From Casuarina equisetifolia (Eukaryota > Streptophyta > Magnoliopsida > Fagales > Casuarinaceae), in NCBI GenBank assembly GCA_028551475.1, contig CM052362.1:21062021-21126020 (forward strand): a stretch of DNA of 64,000 nt, read 5' to 3'. Positions 1-12,610 of this stretch are shown here, piece after piece. Each line of letters starts with the position of its first letter. Position 1 is the first letter of the stretch. A program made the position numbers and the translations under genes. Below the pieces are notes generated by a model. It saw only the letters and a program-made list of their open reading frames with translations, was not told the origin of the DNA and made no database searches.

Positions 1-2541
1 TTTTCTCCTTGGTGGTTGTGCTTTTGCTGGGGATGTGGGATAATGTATAGGTGCAATTTGCAGGGAACTTGCCTGCTTCGTGGAGCCTACTTTGTCAAAA
101 TGGCGAATATGTTAATCCCGTTACTCATTACCATTTAATGCTCAAATGATCAAAATGTATTGGCCTAACCCGAAATAGCGACTGTAGCTAGCAGATCTCC
201 CGTGCCCATTAAATTTGGACAAGCTGTGATTTTACTTCTTTGTTTTCCTTGCTGGAGGGGGTGGGTGAGAAAATGGAGGCACTAGTAAACGTAGGTTCGT
301 AGCTAATTAGTGTCAGTTTGGTTCTTTTTGGTTTCTCTGAATTCTTACGTCTATTTCAAAGGACTAGAACTTAATCCGATATGGCTACATCGCATAAATA
401 CGTTATTGCTTGATGAGCTGTGTAGCTTTTTGCGCCACCCACATTTATCATACCCCATTTAACTTCCACGTACAGTTGCAACTTAAAAAGGTCGAAAATG
501 GAAGAGGTTGGCTAGGTTACTTGGTCTTTTGCTTGCATTTAAAGAGACACCGAAGCAAGATAAAGGGAAACATTAGGAAGGAGGGGGGTCTTAGTTGTGA
601 GCCTCCTTTTGATGGGTGTAACTTTGTTTGGTGAAAAGGCCCTTTCGCTGTATTCATATTTTCTGTGCACCGCTTTATGGTGCGGTCTAGCTTTAAGTGA
701 TCGGAGCCAGATTGCAGACATGAAGACAGCAATGGGGACAATTGCTTGTTCCATGCATAACAGAGATCCATGCACAAAATGCTTGGAGCTGTCCTCACCA
801 ACTCTAGGCCATGATCCATCCACAGTTCATTTGTCAGAGAAAAAGAACAAAATACTTGCAGATCTCTGGCGCATGTCATTCTGAAGTTTTCTGCATATAT
901 TCTGATGATAACATGACCCATATGATTATCACAGAAAAGGTCATTTTGTTGATATAGGGATGGAAGAATCATAACCTCTGAGATTACCAAAAGTTGGAAT
1001 GATATTTACCACTGCAACCAAACTTGCAATCATTTTAACGAAGGTCTATGAAGATCTGTTGAGAAATGTAAACCATAAGCAACATTTGTAACTATCAGCT
1101 AACCTACAATGGCATTATAGAATGTGTTCAGCCACCTAAAACGAGATATCTCAACCACTTCAGTAATCATGAAACATTAGCATTCCTTTACATCTTGTTA
1201 AGGTTTGGTACAACCAATCTAATAGCGCAGTGCTCTTTTACATTCTAAAAAACAACTAGGGTTACCTAGGAGAACCACAGCCTGATAACACTAACAAATT
1301 TGCTTTATATTTGATCACCTTTGACCATGTCTATTTCCACTAATACATAATGTCACTGGGTTTTTGGTTGTTATCCAAAGCCCGAACCCTAAGATGGCAA
1401 AGAGCAATTAATTTCCCAATTTCGAGATGTTAAATAAATCAAACATCGTTATCACAGTGTAGGAAAGGCTTGCTCACCGAACTAAACACCTCGACATCCT
1501 ACCTTTGTGGGTGGTTCACATGAAGACCCCACAGCATTATAGCATCTTCAATTGTGGCAGCAACACGAGCTATGTAAAACAATACTTAGTATATTTATTT
1601 TCTCTTAGTTGTTCTTAAAGACGTTATCTTTATTTAAAAATAGATTAAAAAAATACACAAGTCTTTTTTCTTTACAAAAGGATCCATAAACAAAAATTCA
1701 AACAACATAAGAATTATGATATATTTTTTATGCTTTTTATTTCAATCATACGTGTAACTTATCATTATTATAATCTTCTTATGCATTGTTATGGGTTTAA
1801 AGGGGACTATATTACGCTTAAGCTTATGATGGCCAGGGTTGTGAACGATATTTAAATAAAATGATTTTATAGTTAGTCAACATGCTTAAGATTTTTTATC
1901 TGTGGTTGTAAATGTTAGTAAATGGTATCAAGTAACTAATGTCCTAAGTTCGAACCTCAAAATGGACAATCTACAAAAAGGCTACATAGAAAAATCTTAT
2001 TTAAAATAAGTGTGAGCTTATAAGGCTTGGGTTATATACTTCAAATGAAATGAAATGCCTAGGTTTTTTGACCTAATGCTAGGGATTGTAACATAAATCA
2101 ATAACAATGAGCTCATAAATAGTTTGACATATGCACGGTTATGCATTGTTGGTTGAATACTAAATTTTCAACTAACATTTAGAAAGAAATATAAGGGATA
2201 TTCATTATTTCGGAATAAAAAATATTTTTTTATCAAATATTAAACAGACAAATAAATAAAGAGAAAGTTGAATATATATGCTGTTAACGAATAAAGTTGT
2301 AAACTGAAAAGAGCATGTCTTAAAAGATATTATGATAATATATTTTTTTCTCTTTTCTCATTAATGTTATCTGGAATTACTATTTAAATTAAGATATTAT
2401 GATTATTATAATTTTCAAATAATTTTAAGCTTAATGATATTTCATAAACTCGAAAGGTCGCGGCGGTTTGGCAGCAGAGAGCGGAATACAAGCAAGATTT
2501 AACTTACACAGAGAAAGGGGGAGTAGGGGAGAAGCTCAACC
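1..2541. other. Intergenic, no gene recognised
   Basis: I find no supportable gene here. A 157-codon open frame on the minus strand (517-990) overlaps shorter plus-strand frames, resembles no family I know and has no visible splice partners. From about 1560 the DNA becomes very AT-rich. Near 1920-1965 a short stretch carries a TGGTATCAAG-like string followed by GTTCGAACC, which recalls the primer-binding site or internal promoter box of retroelements, but no complete element can be drawn. The last 80 bases before 2542 are purine-rich leader sequence of the next gene. Confidence 0.5.
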
Positions 2542-5500
2542 ATGTTTCAACCCAATAACCAGGTCAGTACCGTTTTCCGAACTTCTTGATTCCTCGGTTC
2601 TGTTTGGTTGCTGAGAAAATGTGAGAAAACGAGACAAAGAAATTGGAACGTCGTAACCACTGTCTGTATTTGCTGGTAAGCGGACGGTTTCAAATTTTGT
2701 TTATTATTGAGCTTCTTTTCTTTGCAACTTCTCGCGGCACGCAAATGGACCATTAGGGTCTTAACTGCGTTCCCCTGTTATCTTCTTTTTAGTTATTTAA
2801 AGCTTTGTTTTCCAAGAAAGCAAAGAAGCTTTGATTTTAGTTCCCCCCTCTTTATCTACCCTCTTTCTGGGGCGAAAATTTTGTTCTTGATAGGTTTGAA
2901 ATGCCTCAAGTCATTTAGAACTTGGTGTGAAATGGCGCTTAGTTTTGTAATGGTACTGAAAGTGGCCGTTGAGGGGAGAGTTCTGAAAGAGTGGGTAAAT
3001 TTTCTTAAAACTAAGTGGGTTATAAGCAGTCTGAGTGCGTGGTGGAGAGATGTCTACGCTGCGTGGATGACTTTGGATAGAAAGAATTAGAAGGCTTTCA
3101 TTATAAGAATATGAGTTATTAACGACATTAGAGAGAAAGAATTAGAAGGTTTTCATTATAGAAATATATGAATGGAACAGCTCGTTTCCTTATAGCAGTA
3201 GCTTCCGTCTGATTTGGGTTAGATATAGATTACAGAATTATCATTTTGGACTTGGATATTTACATCTAGCAGTTTGTTTCTGAAGTTCTTGTAATGGCTT
3301 AAAGGGTTTAATTGGTTTCTAAGTATTTTGTGTGCAGCAGGCAAGCACATTATGTAATTCACTGGAGTGAGATAGAAGAATAGTCTTTGAGTTCTATCTT
3401 ATGTAAGCCGGAATTATGCATTCATTCTATGGCGGGGGATGCTTTTGGAACTTGGAAGTTTTTGCTGGTTAACACCAATGGCTAGCTTCGTAGCGTTTGT
3501 GGGAATTAAGTTTTCATTTAAAAATTAGACGTTATTTCTGGTTAATTTTAGGGAAAATTGTTTCTATTCCACAGAATGAGAGGATGTAAGGTGGCTTTAT
3601 CCTTACCCATATCATGTAAGGGCTGGAGAGCCACTCCCAAAAGGAGGTTAGCGTGGTTGCTTTCATCACCACCCACCTTTGCTGGTTGTGTTCGACCCCC
3701 CACAACTAGGGGTAATTGGGTTAACCTCATCTCTGTTTGGCGGAAGGTGATATGAGATGAATATCAACCATTTTCTTTTTAATATTTTTACATAATTGCT
3801 AATGCGGCAAGCTGACATATATTTGGCATACACGTTTCAGATTTCATTGGTTTAATGAGGATAATAAGATGAGAGGACAAGTTTGTCTTTAAAGAATATA
3901 AGAAAAATCTGATCAAAGATCTAATTATTACTTGAGTAAATCTTAGGACCTTAATTTGGAAAACTAGAAATTTAAGTCTTTATTTTTCATATAGGCAAAA
4001 CTCATTCACCTTTGAGACAGATTCTCTAATTCTAAACCAGGTGAATTCCTTTGGCATTGACAAGATAAGTTAATTTGACAGCCTATTGTTGCAGTTAATC
4101 TAGATCGTGATATAATGTCAAGTTCGTTCCCTAGTCTGTGGGAACTTGTCTGGTGAGGGGGTTTTGCTAGGAAGTTTTCATTCAAGGAATAGCATAAAGT
4201 GCTCTAAGTTAGGATGAGTCTACGTTTGCGTGTCTCTATTCCTCTTTCTGCTTAAGATAGTCCTTGTAAAATACGTGCATTTGCAAGTTATGAAAATTGC
4301 AATGTTGTGAAGTTCAAGATTTTCACCATTTTTGTGGAAGTTTAGTGATGGTCCAGTGCCAAAAAGATATTAAGCTTACTCTCAGAGCCTAAAGCTTATT
4401 ATTCGGCATGCTGTGTCAGTATGTATGTACTTCTGCTAGTGCCAATTTCTGATCAGATATTATTTAGGCCAGAGAATTGAATATCATAAGATATGGTCTG
4501 TCCTTTAGATGCCTTAAAATTCTCGTAGAATTTCATAGAAGCTTTATGGGTACTAGGCCAGTGCTTTATGGGTTTTCCTTGAAGGCAAGCTTTTTCCATC
4601 TTTAGTCTTTATGCTTTCAAAGAATGTCTTCAAATATTCAATGAGTTCTCTGTTTTGAAGCTGGCATTTCAAAAGGCAACATCTATCAACAATTCCTCAA
4701 CTCCAATGCAACTTGATAAAAATAATACCAGTATAGTTGTGAGGGATGAAATGCAAGATGAAGGATTTGCACATGCAGAAACCATCGTATGCCATTCTAA
4801 GGTGAGGCTGCTATTGTAAAGTTGCTTTAAAATGGTGGTTTTTTATGTCTTGCAATGAAACTAACGGGTCTTCAATTCTATTGAACTTTTCAAGCCAATT
4901 AGTCATGACGAAGATGCAAAATTTTCAATCTGGTTCTTACCATGGTATCTATTGTGATCCTTGGACTATATTGAGATTAGGGTCGCATGTTCAACCTGTA
5001 TGGATGCATGAGTGTCTATTTACCTATCAAAAAAATAGACAAGTAGTCCATGTTGTATATTTCACCTTGAATGGGTTCGCTTTGAGAGGTGGTAATGATT
5101 AATGAGATAATTTTTTCTGTTAACCAATGTCTGCAGAAATTTGAGGATGATTTACGTGCACTGGGCATGAAAATAAAAGAGCATGAGGACAACATTAAAC
5201 TTCTGAAGACTCAAAAAGACAAGTTAGACGACTCCATTATTGATTTGCAAGGTACACTTGTTTTGTTATTTCCGGTAGATTCACTGTCAGCATGGAGAAT
5301 CCATTTTAAGCAATTGAATGAATCCTGGTTACAGCAGCAGATGATGAGTTTTTATGGACAACATTTATGTTTGTCCTCATCACTGATATAATTATAACTA
5401 TAATGGTAAACATAACTAGCTTTTTGTCGGATTTTTCCCTTCAAAAATTCTATGATCAAGCAGTCTCACAGGGTGTTGTTGCTACTTGTCAAAGAAGATA

Positions 5501-8065
5501 CTCTAGCAAGCACCTTTAATTCTTAACACACCGTGTAGGCTTACCTGGACTGAAAATTTCCTCAAGAACTTTCGGGAAGTTATAAACTCAATAATGAAAG
5601 CACATAAATATGGTCAATGTAGTTCACATCATTTTAGTTTGAAATTTCCAAGTAATTCAAGGATTTTTACTCTTTTTTTAATAGTTTATTTTCTTACAAG
5701 TTTCTTCTCATTTAATTCAGTCAGGCTTCGTTCTTCAAGCAATCCTCAGATTAAACTTGAGAATGACTCTGAACTTCAAACTGAGGAGCAAACAATTCAA
5801 CAGATTCTACGGTATGAAAAATCTGCCGCTGGCGTTTTGTGCCAGTTGAAAACACGGCACAGTACTCAGGCTTCCCTTCTTCCCTTGACCAAGGATGTGG
5901 TCGGTATTGTTGCTCTTCTTGCAAAAGTAGATGATGATAATCTTAGCAGGTTGGTATCAGTTTGCATTTAATTTTCTGTGTCTTTCCTCGGTTTTTGGTG
6001 TTCTGCATGGTCATGATCCCATCATGATATGCATTTGATCATTATGGTTCTATCTTCACCCAAAACATTGCAAGAAATGACTAATTAAATAGGAGGTTCA
6101 AATGAATGAGATTGCCTGCTTGCTTACCTTGTTAGGAATGGGGTACTTCACTGAAGAACATACTGACTGTTAAGTCCTGCACTTTTGCTAGACGTAATGG
6201 CTTTTAACTTATTTGGAATGCAGGCTTTTTGCGGAGTACTTAGGAGTGGAGAACATGCTGGCAGTTGTATGTAAGACTTATGAAGGCGTCAAAGCTCTAG
6301 AAACATATGAGAAGGATGGCTGCATAAACAATAGTTCTGGTCTTCACGGGCTTGGGGCTTCCATTGGGAGAGCTTTGGATGGCCGGTTTCTTGTTATTTG
6401 TCTTGAAAATTTAATGCATGATCTCATGTGCTGTTCTCCTTTTTTTCTCTTACAATCTTGATTGGTTTTTCTTAAATTCTAAAATTTTCTCTCTCTCTGC
6501 AGACCATATGTGGGTGGTTTTGTGGCTGATGATCCACAAAGAAGGCTTGATATAATAAAACCAAGATTACCAACTGGGGAGTGTCCACCTGGGTTTCTTG
6601 GGTTTGCTGTGAATATGATCAATGTGGACAGCACAAACTTGCTTTGTGTCACAGCCAGCGGGCATGGCCTCAGGGAAACACTCTTCTATAATCTCTTCTC
6701 TCGTCTACAAGTATATAGAACGAGGGCAGAAATGCTATGTGCTCTTCCTTGTATAAGTGATGGAGCCCTTTCATTAGATGGAGGGATGATTAGGAGTACT
6801 GGCGTCTTTTCCCTGGGGAATTGGTAAGAAGCTCTGCTATCACAAGTGAAATGTACATTTGTTACCATTTGTTCCATTATTACACTCTTCTTCTTTAAAA
6901 ATTATTGTTCCAGTTAGCAAGGTGTTTACGCAAATGCCTCTACAAATAAGATTCTTCTCTTTAGCCTGGTGAAATTTCAACGAAATTAACAAAATTTCTT
7001 GGTCAGATGCTTGACCTGTAGGCTTTCTCTCTGGTGTTGCAAGAGTCAAATTACGATGGTGAGAGACATTGTGGTTTTCATGTTTCTTGTTCAGCCACCG
7101 GTTTATGAATTGTGAAGCCCTAAACTCTCGATTTTACTCAATTTGAAGAAGAATTCTTGTTATACTTTATAGTATTAAGGCCTAGCAATATTTAATATGT
7201 TTGAACTTCATTATCTTATTAGGGTTTATGAATTACTATATGTTATGGACAATTGTAAACTGAAAGTATTTTAAACCTTGTGGACGTGAAGGTCGTTGGT
7301 TCATCGGTAGGGATTTCCTATGCTGCTACCTTAGTTTTGCAATCTCTCTGATGTTAGGGAACATGTAGCTGTGAAATTTCCGAAGCCTTTGGGGACACCA
7401 ACTCTACGTGAAAACTGCGTTGAAGCTGAGAGGCAGGTCAAGGAGATGAAATGGAAGACAGAAAAGATGCTGGAAGATATGAAGAGAGAACAAGCGTTAT
7501 TGCACGCTGCCAAGTTCAATTTTGAGAAAAAGAGGCAAGAGTTTATCGACTTCCTTTCTGAAAGCTCAACATATGCAAATCAGGTAGTTGCCCTAAACTG
7601 GTAGTATATCAGAATGATTTAAATCTTGCTTATGGAAGTAACTAAATTCCTTTTTACTTTCAATCAGATAGACACCAACCAGAGGATAAACATTTAGATT
7701 CATTGACATATGTTTTATGCTGTACACATTGGTGCCAATGTGAAAAATGGGTCTGAGTTTGTCCCATTTAAGTCATGAAGTATAGGATTAATTTGGCCTT
7801 TGTGAAAAATGTATCAATGATTCCTAGACATTTTAGGTTTGACATCATTTCTTCCAAACGATATTAGATTGGAAAAAAATTCCTCTTGTAGTGTAGTGCC
7901 AATTAAAATCTGGACGCCTTACTGATGGGCAATAGTTTGTCAATAATGCTGTAATGACTACAAAAGTTTGCCAAATGTCCTGTATCATTCTATATTTTAT
8001 GGAATGATTTCTAAATTGTAGACGTAATGTAAGTGCAGTATCAAATTCAAGGAGGCAGCAGATAG
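2542..8065 (+). CDS. DMS3: DMS3-like SMC-hinge protein of RNA-directed DNA methylation
   Basis: DMS3 is an SMC-hinge-domain protein that works with DRD1 and RDM1 (the DDR complex) to engage RNA polymerase V in nuclear RNA-directed DNA methylation. Proposed exons: 2542-2562, 4661-4801, 5137-5251, 5721-5949, 6224-about 6415, 6503-6823, 7358-7583, 8039-8065. They join in frame to about 423 residues, against about 420 in Arabidopsis. Visible features: a coiled coil in exon 3 ([18 protein letters not shown]), a hinge core including [31 protein letters not shown] and [17 protein letters not shown], and a second coiled coil in exon 7 ([19 protein letters not shown]). The family assignment rests on near-continuous remembered similarity. 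The donor after exon 5 is not a normal GT and the last exon is very short, so those two borders are the weakest. Exon 2 has an AAG acceptor. Confidence 0.88.
3079..3164. repeat. Short direct repeat in DMS3 intron 1
   Basis: A segment of about 30 bases beginning AGAAAGAATTAGAAGG and ending TTTCATTATA occurs at 3079-3109 and again at 3134-3164, with one or two differences. It lies in the long first intron and has no visible coding role. Confidence 0.6.
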
Positions 8066-9100
8066 AGGAGATGGAGGAGCTATTAGAGGCACTTTTTGTT
8101 AACTCTGACAAAGATCCATGCCGCATTTCTGGTTGAGGAACCAAGAATAATGTGATGGGCATGGAAAGAGATTTTTTTCCTAACTCCAGTAAGGATTTGC
8201 TCCTTCAGCTGCTGACTCTGCAGATCTTGAGTAGAAATCTCTACTTAATATATTCATGGGCAAACTGTGACCTTGGTCGAACTTTTTGCAAAAATCTGTC
8301 GACCATCACCTTGTTTTCACTTCTTTTGGTAAATGGGTGCGTCATGTTCGCCTTCTTGTGTAATTTTGTAGTTTAACGTATTAAAGGTCGTAAATTTTGT
8401 ACAATTTCTTGGGGAATCTAATTCTTTATGCAGTAATATTAAAGAGTTTTCACAGTATTGTTGCTTCCTGGTAATGACTATGGGAAATCCCATGCACTAT
8501 CTCATGTAGACCAGAGTGATGTTTGTTCCATACAAGCATTAAAACAGAACCGATTGAATGGCTGAGGAAAAGAGAAGAAGAAACTGGCTTGTAAAGTAGG
8601 ATGCACAACACAATTAACAAACATAAGCTATGTTGGACAAAATGCAAAACTGGGTCATCTGTGAATTTTGGAACAACCTGCAGATTTTTGTACTATTTTT
8701 TTTTTATAAAATTTAACATAGTATTAGAACCAACAATAAATATAGGCAAGTCCAAAAGTTATGCAAAATGCCTCATGTAAAAGATGGTTTAAGGTGAACT
8801 ATTGTTGTTGTGGCATGTTAAAATAGACTATGTGAAGATGTTTTACGTTGCTGAGGAATTAAGTGAAAATTTAACTTTGATCTTTGATCGTTTTACTCCT
8901 TGACAAAGATCCCCATGGGAAATAATAAAAAAATTCATTCCAATATTGGATCTTTGCAAAAATCAGTAAAATATGATGCTAAAAATTTTTTGTGAAAGAA
9001 GGCAAATTTAGATGCTTTGAACAAAGAATGAGCAAATAATCAAATCATGTATTTTCACAATGGAAGAAGAAACCTAAAAACAGGGGGGCAAAGAGTATCG
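8066..9100. other. DMS3 3' region and intergenic spacer
   Basis: This holds the presumed 3' UTR of DMS3 followed by AT-rich spacer. A second readable frame (about 8021-8136, ending EALFVNSDKDPCRISG) overlaps the end of DMS3 but is out of phase with the preceding exon under the preferred splice, so it could only be reached by alternative splicing. Nothing else is recognised. Confidence 0.4.
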
Positions 9101-9109
9101 AACACTTAG

Positions 9110-11071
9110 GGCGAAACGGTGCGTTCTAAAGGTGGTTTATTGCTTCGTGTGTGGAGAGCTCTGCGCAGGCACTGGTACGCTTCAGGCCTTCCACTGCGAA
9201 TTCCGTCATAGTATGCCTCTCTCTCTTTCTCTCTCCGACTGTTTAGTTGCCAAGAGATTTCATGTACATCAACATTTTCGAGTTTGAAAGTTCTTTATTT
9301 CCTTCACTACCCAAGAGTTGAAATTTGATTGCTCCTCTTCTCGTTTTCTTCCACTTTCTCATCATTCAAACGGGGATTTAGGATTTACGACTCAAGTTTC
9401 TTTGTATCGTTGATTTTTATCTTGTTACTTCTGCATGCGGCACTGTCTGCAATAAAGCCTTAAGCTTTGGAGGGACAACCTCACAAAATTGGATTTTGAC
9501 TAGCTCCGGGTTTGCTGTGCTTCACTTGTGTATCACTTAGGGTTTATCTGGTTAAGAACCCGAAATACTATACCTGTTGAATTGTAACCATTATACGAAT
9601 TGGAAATGAATGGATAAATTATAACCGTTTGTCACCGCTGGTTGCCTCTTGAATTATTGCCGATGTTTGTGCTTTTATTCCAATTCTTTGAGATGCCAAT
9701 TGTTATGTGCTATGTCCCTGAACTTTATATTTTATCTTTGGTTATCGTTCTGCCAATGCTTAATGTATCATGGCAGATGCTGTTTGGTGAAACAGACAAT
9801 CTTTGCATTCAGTTTGATTAATCTACTGCGGGTTATGAACAAAACCGATACAATCGGAATTTACATGCATTTTTTGTGTTGTGCTTTTAGGGGGTTCCAA
9901 ATTTTGTTAGAGAAGATAGAGAGAACGCTTGACTAAGGGAGTAGCCTCTTCCAGGTAAGCTGTTTTATTTTTTTGGAAGGTTAAAAAATGAATACCTAGG
10001 TTATCTCCGTTTCAGTACAATCAGAAATCAATTTATGAGCCAGAAATGAGATCAACTTTTAATTTATAGTTTTTGCTATCTTGTAATTTGATTCGATTTC
10101 TTCACTTAATCTTCTATATTGGCTTATGATCGCAAATATAAAAGGTAGTTCCTTGTTCTCGGGCTTTCAAACCTATTTGAAACTTGAACAATTTGTAATA
10201 AAATGGTATATGAAAATATTGTAAATAGATTTATCAGAATTGTGCACTCATTGCCTTGCATTTCTGGTGCTTTCTCTTTGAAGCCTTCAATATATGGAAA
10301 TGAGATAGTGCATTGTAACACAGATCCTCGTTTTTCTCTGTTTAAACTTTCGAATGGAACAACCTACGGGTCTCTGATCCGTTTACTGTTACCCTCCTGC
10401 TGTCCTTGCTCTCTTTTTGTGTTTGGTCTCATGGCCTTGCTGCTGGCTTTTCTTTGTATCCTCTCGGTTTTCTATCCTTTTTTTGCTTGTAATTTTGCTA
10501 GACGTTTAAAAAGAACTGATTTAGCTGGTAACTACAGGATTATTTTAGCATTTATGCAAAGAAAAGTGGGGAAAAGGTCTATTATTCGATGGTTGTTGCT
10601 TGGGCTTTCCACTCTTGTTTAAACAAGTTCATGTAGTTCATTTCAATTTTATGCGTCTTTGACATGCTGGGTTGCTGCTAGTCTTACTATAAACAGTCCC
10701 GATATCTTGTTTGAGTCTGGTTACTACTTTGTGCTCATGTAACCTTAATGCAATCCAGGAAGAGGCTCCTGAAATGCTGGAGAAAGTAAAACTAATCCTA
10801 TTGGACACTGAAATGAGGGCAGTAGTAAAATTAATACTATTGAATATTGAACCATGGAGTGGAGAAGTAAAATTAATCCTGTTGACTATTGAACCAGGGA
10901 GAAAGGATGAGTTTGATTCCGTTATCATTACCTTTGTTTTCTGGCCAACTCAATAAGATTTCTTTTCTGATTATTCTTGATGTTTTCTTCATTGTTATTC
11001 CCTTGAAAGATTGTTATGGATAACACTTACTAATGAACATGCTTTTTACATCTTGATCCATGGTCTTGCAG
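9110..11071 (+). promoter_or_regulatory. Probable multi-exon 5' UTR region of the mL59/64-like gene
   Basis: The coding exon at 11072 is preceded by a clean CTTGCAG acceptor although its start codon lies 25 bases inside, so the leader is spliced. Candidate leader exons are near 9110-9210, about 9893-9953 (ending CTTCCAG|GTAAGC) and about 10758-10910. A pyrimidine tract (CTCTCTCTTTCTCTCTCC) lies at about 9213. Leader exon limits are inferred from splice consensus only. Confidence 0.35.
10783..10900 (+). repeat. Threefold tandem minisatellite
   Basis: Three imperfect units share the core GTAAAAYTAATMCTRTTGRA, beginning near 10786, 10828 and 10866. In one frame they encode VKLILLDTE, VKLILLNIEP and VKLILLTIEP. 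The block sits just upstream of the mL59/64-like coding exon, probably in its leader or a leader intron. Confidence 0.7.
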
Positions 11072-11096
11072 AGAACGTGGGGGAGTGAGTGAGTTG

Positions 11097-11480
11097 ATGG
11101 CAGGCAAAGCTGCAAAATCTGTAGCAAAGGCAATTGGGGAATACCAGTACCCGTGGCAAGAGAAGTTAGCAAAATACAAGAATGAGCTATCCAAGGGTGT
11201 ATGGGGTTCCTGGGAACTAGGGGCTTGGAAGCCTCTCGGCATAAGTGCTCGTCGCAGGGCTAGACTCCGCAAGGAGGTCCTCCTTGCAGAGCAAGATTGG
11301 CCATATGATCCGGAGAGAAAAGAGATGAGAACCAAGAGGAAAGGGCACAAATGTGACAGGATAGCTGCAGAGAAACGAGAAAATACTGCCATGTTGATGC
11401 AGAAGATGCCAAAAATGTTGCTTGATTACAAGAAGCGCAAGTGGGAGAAGAAGATGAAGGAAGAAGACAAGGGCAAGTGA
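11097..11480 (+). CDS. Small basic protein, candidate mitoribosomal large-subunit mL59/64
   Basis: This encodes 127 residues in one exon and is very rich in Lys and Arg. It starts MAGKAAKSVAKAIGEYQYPW and has a central SARRRARLRKEVLLAEQDW segment. Its C-terminal half, with a KMPKMLLDYKKRKWEKK stretch, resembles the KMPQMI...REK segment that I recall from animal mL64 (CRIF1/GADD45GIP1), and the preceding DWPYDPERKEMR resembles the EWYPSLATMQESLR region. If correct, it is a structural protein of the mitochondrial ribosome large subunit. No obvious presequence is seen, though the N-terminus is basic and could serve for import. The ATG at 11097 is the first in frame after the acceptor at 11071. 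It is certainly a conserved plant protein; the ribosomal assignment is an inference. Confidence 0.7.
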   Translation: MAGKAAKSVAKAIGEYQYPWQEKLAKYKNELSKGVWGSWELGAWKPLGISARRRARLRKEVLLAEQDWPYDPERKEMRTKRKGHKCDRIAAEKRENTAMLMQKMPKMLLDYKKRKWEKKMKEEDKGK

Positions 11481-12610
11481 ATGATTTCCTCTCGATCTTC
11501 CCTTCTTTTGTTACATGTTGCTTTGAGTTAAGGGGTTTCCTTTTGACAGCTTAGTGGACCGAGCTTAATTTGCATGACCACTAGGTTGTTTTGGTGTACG
11601 TACTTGGATAAATTTCTTGTGCATTAGAGTGCACTGTAAGTTTTCTCCATTCATCTGATCAGCTACTTCAATTTGTCATTTGTTCAAGAAATTTGAACTT
11701 TCAGAAGCTACATCTTTTCTTAGTTTTACTCCAGTAAATAAAATCCAGAGGCATCTGCTAAACCAATGCTTTGTTGGGTATGCTTTAGAAGTGCAAACTT
11801 ATCATCGATCCACTCTTTCCCGAATAGGAAGGGGTAATGTAATTAAACCGTTCCTGATTTTCTCATAGCAGCCTGCTGTTTTGGTGGTGAAAGAACAAAA
11901 CTTGATGACCCAACTTATTGATAAACCAATAAACCGTAGGTTAACTCCCATATGTCATTTCAATAATAAATTATTTTCTGACATTTAATTTTTATTGGTA
12001 TTACTTGAAAATGAAAATAGTTTAGAATTTCGTGGGCTCGATCTTTATCACTCGAAATATGATACAGAAAAGCACTTGAAAATTCAAAAGACACGGGGTA
12101 TATCTCGTCGCGTCAGCGCTTCCGTTTTTGACTGATTTAGGGAACTCCACTCGTGTGGCGCGAAACTTAAAGACCCTTTGGTTCTGCTGTCAACGTTGTG
12201 CACGAGGTGTTGGGTCCACAGGTCCCACTATGCCTTGTCCCCGACGCCAGAAATACTGAAAGGTGCTTCAACTGGTGAGTTTGACTTGGCGACTTCTCGC
12301 ATTCATTCCAGCAGCAGTTCGGTCGGGAGGAAGGCTGTGAAAGCGAACAATGTCGTACAACTAGTGTGACGGATGTTTTACACGAACTCCAACGAGTTGT
12401 GTAAAGAGGGATCGGTATTGAGCTGTCCACTGTGAGTAAAACTGACCTGACCAGACCCTTCTGAGTTGAGTGTAATGCTCTGGTTGTGAGGAGTCGGGGT
12501 TCTGTGATGGAAAACGTAACGCCAGCATGAGAGGCAAGAGACGCGTCCATTTCCAGAGGCGTTGAATTTTCGTTTTTCGTGTTTGCATTCAGAAGCTTGG
12601 TTTGAGAAAA
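11481..12610. other. Spacer and promoter/leader of the JmjC gene
   Basis: The left part is the 3' flank of the mL59/64-like gene. The right part (about 12100-12610) is more GC-rich and is probably the promoter and leader of the next gene. No TATA box or other site can be fixed with confidence. Confidence 0.4.

Noticed and set aside
517..990. 157-codon minus-strand frame
   Set aside because: No domain, no splice context and no recognisable relative; competing frames on the other strand are equally long for their composition.
1920..1965. TGGTATCAAG plus GTTCGAACC as a tRNA gene or retroelement start
   Set aside because: No cloverleaf can be folded and no LTR or element end is visible nearby.
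3620..3720. Possible SINE B-box (GTTCGACCCCCC) in DMS3 intron 1
   Set aside because: No A-box at the expected distance and no poly(A)-like tail or target duplication could be seen.
8021..8136. Frame ending EALFVNSDKDPCRISG as the DMS3 C-terminus
   Set aside because: It is out of phase with exon 7. The alternative acceptor at 8038 gives a short end YQIQGGSR that fits the family's short Arg-terminated tail better.
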